A stretch of 25,282 nt of DNA from JAKJEP01 sp964580995 (GTDB lineage: Bacteria; Planctomycetota; Phycisphaerae; Sedimentisphaerales; SM23-30). Shown piece by piece: positions 15,882 to 22,813 of this stretch. Within the stretch, counting starts at the first letter, position 1; the number at the start of each line of letters is the position of its first letter. The notes under the pieces were generated by a model, which was not told the origin of the DNA, made no database searches, and worked only from the letters and a program-made list of their open reading frames with translations. The position numbers were made by a program, and so were the translations under genes. The stretch is from positions 1 through 25,282 of the forward strand of contig CAZOMV010000088.1 of assembly GCA_964580995.1 (NCBI GenBank), read 5' to 3'.

Positions 15882-18800
15882 CTAACCAAGAGATTCCCAC
15901 GCATATTGCTTTAGTAATTCTTCGAATTTTCCCATCTCCTTTTGCAGCGTCTCAAACAAACATCTGGTTTTACTCAAATCTTCCTGCCGGGCCGAATGCT
16001 CCATTTCCAGGGCCAGGGCCCGCACCCGTTCGGCTCCGATATTGGCCGCCGCCCCCTTGATTTTATGGGCTTCCTGCTGGATCTTTTCCGAATTCCATGC
16101 GGCAATCGCCTGTTGCAGCGTTTCCATGTCCGAAACCGAGGATTCCATGAAGATGCCCGTAATTTCCCGTAACAGGTTTACATCCCCATCCAGTACCTTT
16201 AAAACCTTTTCCGGATCAAAGATTTCCTGGGTATTTAGATTCTTTTGATTTGCCATTTGATGGGACTCCTTGTTTTCAGATACGGATTCTTTGGGAATCT
16301 CTGTTTCTTTGGTTTTTATCCAGCGGCAAAGAACATCCCGCACCACTTCTTTCTGTATCGGCTTGGCTATATAATCATCCATACCCGCCGTTATGCATTT
16401 TTCCCGATCCCCTTGCATCGCATGGGCCGTCATCGCCACGATGACCGTATGACGAGCCACCCCTTCATACCGGCGAATGGCTGCCGTCGCCTCATACCCA
16501 TCCAGTTGCGGCATCTGGCAATCCATAAAAACCATATCGTACGGCTGTTTTTTGACTTGATTCACCGCTTCTTTGCCATCAGATACCAGATCCACTTGAC
16601 AACCCAGCTTTTCCAGCAATATAGAAGCTACCTTCTGATTTACCACATTGTCTTCCGCCAGAAGCACATACGCAGAAACACATTTCATTCCTTTCGCTTC
16701 GGTTTTGCCTTCTTTTTGATTCGCAGTTGGACCGGAACGGTCCGTTCCCTTCTCATCAAATCCGAGCTGTTTGGCATTCCAGACGACGGACAGGGTCTCC
16801 ATCAGCTTGAACATGCTGACCGGCTTCACCAGATAGGCGGATAGGGCGGGCGTGGAGAGCCGTTTTACATTCCCCACTTTGCCCACGGAGGAAAGCATAA
16901 TCAGCAGCGTATCTTGTATTGCAGGATCTGCTTTGATATTCTCAGCCAGTGTGATTCCATCCATATAGGGCATCTGATAATCAATGACCGCAATCAGATA
17001 GGGATCGCCCGAAGTCCGCGCCTCCTGTAAACATTGCAATGCTTCCTCTCCGGAAGAACAGGTCTCGTTTCGCACATGATAATGAGCCAACTGTTCGCTG
17101 CAGATCCTCCGATTTACCTCATTATCATCCACCACCAATACCCGAACCCCCTTTAGATCCATTCGGGGTAAGGTTTCAGCAATCGCCTGCGTATCCCTTG
17201 AGGTCGCCAGTGTAAACCAGAAAGTGGAACCTTCCCCGGGCTGACTTTCCATTCCGATGGTACCGCCCATCAGTTCGACCAGTTGCTTGGAAATAGCCAG
17301 CCCCAAGCCCGTACCACCGTATTTCCGGGTGGTCGAAGCGTCCGCCTGTGTAAATTTATCAAACATACTTGCCTGCTTATCCGCCGGAATTCCAATCCCG
17401 GTATCTTCCACCGTAAAGCGGATTTCCAAAAATTCCTCATCGCCCGGGTCGCATTCGATTTTAACTAAAATATATCCCTCTTCCGTAAATTTGATGGAAT
17501 TGCTGATGAAATTGGTCAGAATCTGCCGGATCCGCACCGGATCGCCGATCATTCGCTGCGGAATATTCGGGGAAAATTTCAGAATAAACTCCAGATCCTT
17601 CTCATGGGCACGGGCCGCCAGCATATGGGACATTTCCTCCATCATGGAGATCAGATCGAAGGAAATCGGTTCGATCACCATTTTCCCCGCCTCAATCTTG
17701 GAAAAATCCAGAATATCATTGATAATGGTAAGAAGCGTATTAGAAGAACTATGAATCGTTTCCACGTAGTCCCGCTGTTCCGTGCCTAAATCCGTCTCCA
17801 GCAATAATCCCGTCATACCCATAATCCCATTCATGGGAGTTCGGATTTCATGACTCATATTGGCCAGAAATTCACTCTTCGCCAGGGCCGCCACAGTCGC
17901 TTCCTTGGCCAGCATATTGGCCCGCTCGATGGACACTTCCAATTGACAATTGATTTCCTCCGCCTGGTTCTTCGCCTCGCGCAGCCTTTCCTCCATTTGT
18001 TTCCGTTCGGTAATATCAATAAACGATTCCAGCAAATGGTCCCGGCCATCAATGGTAATGTTGGCCACACTCTTGAGAACCGCAATGCTCCTGCTGTCTT
18101 TTCGCACTAGAGCACACTCATAATTATTGATTTCCTGATGCCCGATCAGAACCGGGCATTCATTTTTCTCTGCCGAGCAGAACCTCGGATAACAGGGATT
18201 CCCGATGATTTCTTCCTTCGTATAGCCGGTCAATTCACACACTTTCTGGTTGACCCGGACAATCGCATGGGTATTGGCATCCACCACAATGATCCCCGAC
18301 GGATTCGAGCTGATAATCGTCTCCAACTCCTTCGTCCGCTCAACAATCATCTCCTCCAGATGGTCACGGTGTCGGCGTAATTCCGTTTCCGCGATTTTCC
18401 GTTGCGTAATATCCCGCACCACCACCTGAAGGATTATCTCGCCGTTAATTTCCATCGCCGTCAACATAACTTCCGCATCAAAAAAGGTGCCATCCTTTTT
18501 TAGATGCACCCATTCAAAATGATAATTGCCATCTTGCAGGGCTTTCTGGGTATAGTTTTCTGCTAATTCCCTGGATTCCCGGCCGTCGGGCTGAAAAGGA
18601 GGTGATAATTCAAAAGGCCTGACATGATATAATTCTTCATGGGTAACACAGCCGAACATATGCAATGCGGTTTGATTGAAATCATAAAACCGGTTATCCT
18701 TCAGTAACAATACCGCGTCACTGGAGGCCTCAAACAGGGTGCGGAACTTCCTTTCGCTTTCCTGGATCGCCATATCCCGCTGCTGAACCTGCTGGAGCAT

Positions 18801-19475
18801 TTCATTGAAGGAATCGATCAGCATCCCGATTTCATCGCTGCTCTCCTTGTCCACCCGGATCGAAAAGTCTTTTTGTTCCGTCACCACCCGCGTGGCATCC
18901 ACCAGATTGGAAATCGGCCGGGTAATCAGTTTTTGAAACTTGGCCGCCAGTAAATATGCAATCAGGCACGCCATGGAGGTAATCATGGCCAACAGGATAA
19001 TTTTGCGATACAAATCCGCCCGCATTTCTTTCAGATCACTGTGGATATATAACGTACCGATGTTTTCCTCATCCTGTTCCAGCGGCTTAAACAAAATCAG
19101 CGCATCCTCCTGGAAATAACACCCCTCCGGTTCAACGGTGGGAGGAACTATCACATCTTGAATATCTTTTCGCTGATAAGCGGCAAAAAGGTTGCCTTCT
19201 TTATCGTATAAACAGGCATATTCCACCGAGGGATCCGCCTGGAGCATGGATAAATTATCCTTGGCTTCCTCTCTAGCGTCAAAGGTCAAGGTTGCCTTGC
19301 ATCCCTCCGCCATCATATTGGCTTTGATGACATGATCCCGCTTCATGGAATTGTATATGTTTTTCTGCTCGTAAATAATATAGGTGATACATGTCGACAA
19401 CAAGGCCGCCGAACTGATCAGCGTGATAATCCGCGTTAATTTCTGCTTGATGGTTACATTTCGTAAAGTACGCAT
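15882..19475 (-). CDS. Hybrid histidine kinase with CHASE8-like sensor and Hpt
   Basis: A 1197-residue inner-membrane phosphorelay kinase. Order: TM1 about 16-36; periplasmic CHASE8-like domain about 40-155 (AEGCKATLTFDAREEAKDNL, ACLYDKEGNLFAAYQR, IGTLYIHSDLKEM); TM2 about 159-178; HAMP about 180-232; PAS 240-360; PAS 380-492 with a C-x4-C-x6-C cluster at 428/433/440; coiled segment; HisKA with MSHEIRTPMNG (His542); HATPase with DTGIGIP and YGGTGLGLAIS; receiver 1 (Asp832 in VIDYQMPYMDG); receiver 2 (Asp985 in FMDCQMPQLDG); Hpt with EAHKIKGAAANIG (His1137). All acceptor residues are present. The layout is BarA/GacS-like, but the sensor resembles that of YfiN/TpbB. ATG 19475 follows the yfiR stop after one base. 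YfiR next door is the likely periplasmic modulator. Confidence 0.92.
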   Translation of the reverse strand: MRTLRNVTIKQKLTRIITLISSAALLSTCITYIIYEQKNIYNSMKRDHVIKANMMAEGCKATLTFDAREEAKDNLSMLQADPSVEYACLYDKEGNLFAAYQRKDIQDVIVPPTVEPEGCYFQEDALILFKPLEQDEENIGTLYIHSDLKEMRADLYRKIILLAMITSMACLIAYLLAAKFQKLITRPISNLVDATRVVTEQKDFSIRVDKESSDEIGMLIDSFNEMLQQVQQRDMAIQESERKFRTLFEASSDAVLLLKDNRFYDFNQTALHMFGCVTHEELYHVRPFELSPPFQPDGRESRELAENYTQKALQDGNYHFEWVHLKKDGTFFDAEVMLTAMEINGEIILQVVVRDITQRKIAETELRRHRDHLEEMIVERTKELETIISSNPSGIIVVDANTHAIVRVNQKVCELTGYTKEEIIGNPCYPRFCSAEKNECPVLIGHQEINNYECALVRKDSRSIAVLKSVANITIDGRDHLLESFIDITERKQMEERLREAKNQAEEINCQLEVSIERANMLAKEATVAALAKSEFLANMSHEIRTPMNGIMGMTGLLLETDLGTEQRDYVETIHSSSNTLLTIINDILDFSKIEAGKMVIEPISFDLISMMEEMSHMLAARAHEKDLEFILKFSPNIPQRMIGDPVRIRQILTNFISNSIKFTEEGYILVKIECDPGDEEFLEIRFTVEDTGIGIPADKQASMFDKFTQADASTTRKYGGTGLGLAISKQLVELMGGTIGMESQPGEGSTFWFTLATSRDTQAIAETLPRMDLKGVRVLVVDDNEVNRRICSEQLAHYHVRNETCSSGEEALQCLQEARTSGDPYLIAVIDYQMPYMDGITLAENIKADPAIQDTLLIMLSSVGKVGNVKRLSTPALSAYLVKPVSMFKLMETLSVVWNAKQLGFDEKGTDRSGPTANQKEGKTEAKGMKCVSAYVLLAEDNVVNQKVASILLEKLGCQVDLVSDGKEAVNQVKKQPYDMVFMDCQMPQLDGYEATAAIRRYEGVARHTVIVAMTAHAMQGDREKCITAGMDDYIAKPIQKEVVRDVLCRWIKTKETEIPKESVSENKESHQMANQKNLNTQEIFDPEKVLKVLDGDVNLLREITGIFMESSVSDMETLQQAIAAWNSEKIQQEAHKIKGAAANIGAERVRALALEMEHSARQEDLSKTRCLFETLQKEMGKFEELLKQYAWESLG

Positions 19476-19476
19476 G

Positions 19477-20154
19477 TTACTTTTCCGGTTTTTCCTTGCT
19501 TTGCACAATTCGTTTCGCCAATTTCAAAACCGCCGTTTTAAACTGGACTTGGGCCGGCTTGGCGGCATCCAGATTGATTTCAAAACGAATCTTATTGTCC
19601 TCCATCACAAAATTGATGATGCCGCCTTTTTCCAGAAAATCATCCATTTCACTAACGGTTAATACCGGATGGCCTTTGACCAGATCGAGGATCCGGCCCA
19701 GATTCTTTTCTTCGCTTTTCGGAATGAAAAGAACCTGACATTTTACCATCTCTTCCTGTACTTTTTTCTGCTGTTCTTCCTCTCCCTCCGGCAGGGTAAA
19801 TATCTGGTAAACAATTTTTTGCTCATTGATCTTTTTATCCTGGACGATTTCCCAGGCTTTTCCAAAGGGATCTTTCCCCACCACTCCGATCAAAACGGAG
19901 GCCGGCTCCTTCTTCGGATCCGCCTCTGTTTCCTTCGTATGGGACTCGTCTGCGCCTTTTTCCTTCGGCCACTCGACATACTTTAAAAAATTATACAGAA
20001 ACGCCATCTTCAATTCATACTCGGTAGCCTGCTTCCTGGCGGCGGACACCCACGAAGGAAAGAACGCCAGACAATAAATCAGGAATACCGGAAATACATA
20101 TTTCAGGTTCTTAGGTCGCAGGCATGTTTGTATATATGGAATTCGCATTGCCAT
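19477..20154 (-). CDS. yfiR: YfiR-family periplasmic regulator (DUF4154)
   Basis: A 225-residue exported protein. A long signal peptide (1-38) has its hydrophobic core at KYVFPVFLIYCLAFF and an AxA-type cleavage site, WVSA|ARK. The mature domain matches YfiR: YELKMAFLYNFLKYVEWP, VLIGVVGKDPFGKAW, CQVLFIPKSEE, HPVLTVSEMDDFLEKGGII and IRFEINLDAAKPAQV. In Pseudomonas YfiR binds the periplasmic part of the cyclase YfiN and holds it inactive; here the adjacent protein with a similar periplasmic domain is a hybrid kinase. A charged Lys/Glu-rich insert (about 65-87) is unusual. ATG 20154 has no clear Shine-Dalgarno; it lies 8 nt after the stop of a 51-residue ORF, so translational coupling may supply initiation. 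A second ATG is at 20148. Confidence 0.88.
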   Translation of the reverse strand: MAMRIPYIQTCLRPKNLKYVFPVFLIYCLAFFPSWVSAARKQATEYELKMAFLYNFLKYVEWPKEKGADESHTKETEADPKKEPASVLIGVVGKDPFGKAWEIVQDKKINEQKIVYQIFTLPEGEEEQQKKVQEEMVKCQVLFIPKSEEKNLGRILDLVKGHPVLTVSEMDDFLEKGGIINFVMEDNKIRFEINLDAAKPAQVQFKTAVLKLAKRIVQSKEKPEK

Positions 20155-20162
20155 TGTGGATT

Positions 20163-20318
20163 TTAAAATGGATATTGCACTCGGACAAAAAAACTGCCTC
20201 CCCCTTGCGCGGCGGCAGTGCAAGCAAATATCCCCGGCACATCTTCCCCAAAAACGAGACCGGATAAGATGCCAAAGCCAATCATCCCAAATATCCCTAT
20301 TTGCTTTGGCATCTTCAT
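20163..20318 (-). CDS. 51-residue putative secreted protein or OMP remnant
   Basis: A short ORF with ATG at 20318 and a strong GGAG (20328-20325) 6 nt upstream, ending 8 nt before yfiR. The N-terminus MKMPKQIGIFGMIGFGILSG is a good signal peptide with a plausible VFG|ED cleavage near residue 24. The C-terminus SFFVRVQYPF alternates hydrophobic residues and ends in Phe, the pattern of an outer-membrane beta-barrel terminal strand (beta-signal). A signal peptide joined almost directly to a beta-signal suggests an internally deleted outer-membrane protein gene, possibly the TonB-dependent receptor that often neighbours yfiR. Alternatives are a genuine small secreted protein or a leader peptide that couples translation to yfiR. 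It lies 46 nt after the HD-GYP gene. Confidence 0.5.
   Translation of the reverse strand: MKMPKQIGIFGMIGFGILSGLVFGEDVPGIFACTAAAQGGGSFFVRVQYPF
20266..20315 (-). repeat. 13-bp perfect inverted repeat just after a start codon
   Basis: AAGATGCCAAAGC (20266-20278) pairs with GCTTTGGCATCTT (20303-20315) across a 24-nt loop. In the minus-strand mRNA the first arm begins directly after the AUG of the 51-residue ORF. There is no following U-run, so it is not a standard terminator. It could slow or gate translation of the ORF and of the coupled yfiR. Confidence 0.6.
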
Positions 20319-20364
20319 ATAGTTCTCCATTTTTCATTTTATCAATGATTTGCCAGAGAATCCG

Positions 20365-21537
20365 CTACAGCACGATCTCGTCCGGTTCCATTTGGTCGGA
20401 AAAATGCTCGTGAATCGAGCGAAATTCGTCAAGGACTTTTTCAAACGCGGCAAACACCATGGGATCAAAATGGCTCCCTTTCTCTTCCTGCAGGATGGAT
20501 AGGGTTTTCTCTTCCGAGAAACTTGGCTTATAGGGACGGGTAGAACGGAGGGCATCGTACACATCCGCCAGGGTCACGATCCGGGCCACCAGAGGAATGT
20601 CCGTACCCTGGATTCCCTGCGGGTACCCGCTGCCGTCCCATTTTTCATGATGATACAAGGCAATATCGGAAGCCATTTCCAAAATCGGATTATGAATTTT
20701 TTGCAGCAGCGCATGATTGCGATGAAACTCCAGAAATGGCTTCAAGCCCTTGGGGTCCTGCTTGAGAATCTCTTGCCCGATCCGGCAATGGGTTTCTATT
20801 ACTTTGAACTCTTCGGGGGTTAATTTCCCTCTCTTCAAAAGAATGCTGTCGGGAATCCCGATCTTGCCGATATCATGCAGCGGGCTGGTCAGAAAAATTT
20901 TCTCGATAAATTCATGTTCCATGTTCAGCTCTTCCGCGATGGCCCGGCAATAGCAGCCGACCCGGATAATATGGTTGCCGGTCTCTTCATCGCGATATTC
21001 CGCCGCTTTGCCCAAACGCAAAATGATATCCAGACGGGATTCCTCCAGTTCCGCCGTTCGTTCCTTGACATTCTGATCCAGTATCTCTTTTTGCTTTTTC
21101 AATTCATCCTGATACGCTTTCAGACGCAGCACATTGTGGAGCCGGGCCAATAAATCTTCCGAATTAATCGGCTTGCTCAACAAATCCGCGGCCCCCATCT
21201 CCAGAGCACGGCGCTTTAAGGAATGTTCCCCATTGCCCGTTAATATAATCACGGGAATATCGGCCGTTTTTTCTGATCCCTGTAATATCCGCAAAAGTTC
21301 AAATCCGTCTTTACCCGGCATGGTAACATCGGACACAATCGCGTCAAAGGTCTTTTCTTCGATTTGCTGTAAGGCCTCATCTACACTATGGGCATAGAAC
21401 ATGTCCCATGTCGAGTGCTGGCGGCGTAAAATCCGCTTCAGACTATCCTGAAAATTAGCTTCATCATCAACAAATAGGATGCTTTTTTTCAAAACGCCCT
21501 TTTCATGCCACCTAGCCGGATCCCCTGTTATTACCAT
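20365..21537 (-). CDS. HD-GYP response regulator (c-di-GMP phosphodiesterase, RpfG-like)
   Basis: A 390-residue cytoplasmic regulator. Residues 17-140 are a receiver (ILFVDDE at 20-26, phospho-acceptor Asp70 in IVSDVTMPGKDG, Thr100, Lys122 in LSKPI). A coiled-coil linker (141-168) leads to an HD-GYP domain at about 170-375 with EYRDEETGNHIIRVG, LHDIGKIGIPD (HD at 221-222), YHHEKWDGSGYPQG (GYP at 304-306) and LADVYDALRSTRPYK. All usual metal- and c-di-GMP-contact motifs are present, so it should be active in degrading c-di-GMP. It is the first gene of the minus-strand signalling operon. ATG 21537 has AGGA about 10 nt upstream; TTG 21489 is an alternative that would start at the receiver. The kinase chain downstream is the probable phosphodonor. 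Confidence 0.92.
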   Translation of the reverse strand: MVITGDPARWHEKGVLKKSILFVDDEANFQDSLKRILRRQHSTWDMFYAHSVDEALQQIEEKTFDAIVSDVTMPGKDGFELLRILQGSEKTADIPVIILTGNGEHSLKRRALEMGAADLLSKPINSEDLLARLHNVLRLKAYQDELKKQKEILDQNVKERTAELEESRLDIILRLGKAAEYRDEETGNHIIRVGCYCRAIAEELNMEHEFIEKIFLTSPLHDIGKIGIPDSILLKRGKLTPEEFKVIETHCRIGQEILKQDPKGLKPFLEFHRNHALLQKIHNPILEMASDIALYHHEKWDGSGYPQGIQGTDIPLVARIVTLADVYDALRSTRPYKPSFSEEKTLSILQEEKGSHFDPMVFAAFEKVLDEFRSIHEHFSDQMEPDEIVL

Positions 21538-21543
21538 AACAGG
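21524..21543. repeat. 8-bp inverted repeat over the HD-GYP start codon
   Basis: CCTGTTAT (21524-21531) and ATAACAGG (21536-21543) surround TACC. The ATG of the HD-GYP gene (21537-21535) lies at the loop edge and in one arm, so the hairpin could mask initiation in RNA, or the site could be a dimeric operator. The remaining 21538-21731 spacer shows no convincing terminator or promoter. Confidence 0.45.
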
Positions 21544-21731
21544 AACATCCTATCCTCATAAACAAGTCGTAATCATAATGGGATTATCGAATGAAAATCT
21601 GGATCAATTAACCAGGATCTCAAAAAACTCCCCAAAACAGGCTTGCGCAGATGGAAATATGCCAAAACGAAATGGGTTTAAATGGCTAGATCGATTTGCC
21701 CTTCCGGGCCTTTTCTTTATAGGACCCTGGT

Positions 21732-22202
21732 CTATTGCGGTGACACATAGTAGCGATTGGACAGGCTGATAACCGGATTGGCATTCCCCTTGACAAACGC
21801 CACCAGATTTAAGGAAGAAGGATTTTGTTCGGTGAGGAAGAAAATATCAATATCAAACGTTTCGCCATTGATATTTAAATTCTGGATCATGCAGAAACCA
21901 TTAAAATATAAACCCTGTTGGATCAGGGGAGTATAGTCCCGTATGATAGCTTCCGACTCAAAAGGACCGTATTTTTCCGCTATCCGGGAAAAGAGCTGGC
22001 CTAGCCCCTGCTCAACGCACTCTTTTTCAATATCGATCCGGCTGCATTTTTTCATCATCTCTTTCCGTTGATCAACAACGGTTATGGGAACCGCGGGCTT
22101 ACTGCATCCTGCCCAAAAAACCAGCACCAAAAACAGAGAGACCCCGCCATAGCCATACCAGAGATAACGATGCTTCCTGTAGATATTTACGTCTTCTTTC
22201 AT
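21732..22202 (-). CDS. Small putative lipoprotein of unknown function
   Basis: A 156-residue protein starting at ATG 22202. After a charged N-terminus (MKEDVNIYRKHRYLW) comes a hydrophobic segment and a lipobox-like WAGC (LVFWAGC, Cys at about 33), so a membrane-anchored periplasmic lipoprotein is likely. The mature part has no motif I recognise; 'EAIIRDYTPLIQQGLYFNGF' and a beta-rich C-terminus suggest a compact domain. There is no clear Shine-Dalgarno. An in-frame extension to 22241 would place extra residues before the signal and is less likely. It is transcribed divergently from the phosphatase gene and away from the 0.6-kb region with DnaA boxes, and lies 194 bp upstream of the signalling operon on the same strand. 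Confidence 0.7.
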   Translation of the reverse strand: MKEDVNIYRKHRYLWYGYGGVSLFLVLVFWAGCSKPAVPITVVDQRKEMMKKCSRIDIEKECVEQGLGQLFSRIAEKYGPFESEAIIRDYTPLIQQGLYFNGFCMIQNLNINGETFDIDIFFLTEQNPSSLNLVAFVKGNANPVISLSNRYYVSPQ

Positions 22203-22357
22203 AACTGATAATACTATCGGACAATTTCCATAATCTTGCAATAATTTATTGAAAATTTAACATTTAGCTGGACTGCAAGGATTGTATCGATTATATTGCC
22301 TATAACGATTTTCAATAAAGACGTTGCGCTCGATTGGGTAAATGGGTTTTAAACAGG

Positions 22358-22366
22358 TTATCCACA
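22358..22366 (+). promoter_or_regulatory. DnaA box TTATCCACA (1)
   Basis: Perfect match to the strong E. coli-type DnaA box, in the context 'aggttatccacaagg'. Confidence 0.6.
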
Positions 22367-22461
22367 AGGAATCAGGCGATTATGTCGACAATTATAAGGT
22401 GGTTTTGCTACCAACGCCTTTTCCTTCGGTTGGTTTTATCGGAACCCTGCTAACAAAAGGA

Positions 22462-22504
22462 TAACAACCGCAGCATTTATTACCTTTTGAAAAACAGGTT
22501 GTTA
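22462..22504. repeat. 8-bp inverted repeat within the DnaA-box region
   Basis: TAACAACC (22462-22469) and GGTTGTTA (22497-22504) are separated by 27 nt. It lies between the first two DnaA boxes. Its function is unknown; it could be a protein-binding dyad. Confidence 0.45.
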
Positions 22505-22598
22505 CGTTGTTTTTGCAAAATATCGGTTAGCCCATATTTTATCCTAAATCATTAGAATTAAAACATTTTAAAAAAAAGATTGCGTAAATCCCAAAAAG

Positions 22599-22607
22599 TT
22601 ATCCACA
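22599..22607 (+). promoter_or_regulatory. DnaA box TTATCCACA (2)
   Basis: Perfect match, followed after 2 nt by the one-mismatch box ATATACACA, giving a close tandem pair in the same orientation just after an A-rich tract. Confidence 0.6.
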
Positions 22608-22749
22608 ATATATACACACCTGTCTTCCCCTAGCTGAAGCGGCCTTTTCCTTTTTATAAGTACTTTATTTATAGTCAGATAATTCATATTCACAAATACT
22701 GTTGGACTTTTCACGCAAATGAGCTACCATGATGCTTTTACCTGCGATC

Positions 22750-22758
22750 TTATACACA
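22750..22758 (+). promoter_or_regulatory. DnaA box TTATACACA (3)
   Basis: Perfect TTATNCACA match, 55 nt before the phosphatase start codon. It could also influence that promoter. Confidence 0.55.
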
Positions 22759-22813
22759 AATTGTTTATTAATAGGAATTTATGTAAATTTTATTTATAAT
22801 AGGGTCTTGTTTT

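Larger units (their letters stand above)
22203..22813. other. Candidate replication origin (DnaA-box cluster) between divergent genes
   Basis: A 611-bp AT-rich intergenic region holds three perfect TTAT[C/A]CACA DnaA boxes, all on the plus strand (22358, 22599, 22750), and two one-mismatch boxes, ATATACACA (22610-22618) and ATATTCACA (22686-22694). An A-rich tract at 22554-22580 could unwind. The flanking genes diverge. It lacks the stock repeats of the 1-4 kb region. Against it: dnaA, dnaN and similar neighbours are absent, and the plus strand looks C-rich on both sides by eye, so the expected GC-skew switch is not evident. A DnaA-titration or DnaA-regulated promoter region is the alternative. 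Confidence 0.5.

Noticed and set aside
16245..16844. 199-codon plus-strand frame
   Set aside because: Antisense of receiver 2 of the hybrid kinase; the coding strand is clearly the minus strand.
20155..20364. c-di-GMP riboswitch in the leader before yfiR, suggested by the HD-GYP context
   Set aside because: No match to the GEMM core was seen; the region is better explained by the 51-residue ORF and its hairpin.
21690..21720. GCCC-TTCC-GGGC hairpin followed by CTTTTCTTT
   Set aside because: A 4-bp stem is too weak and would terminate plus-strand transcription, whereas both flanking genes run on the minus strand.
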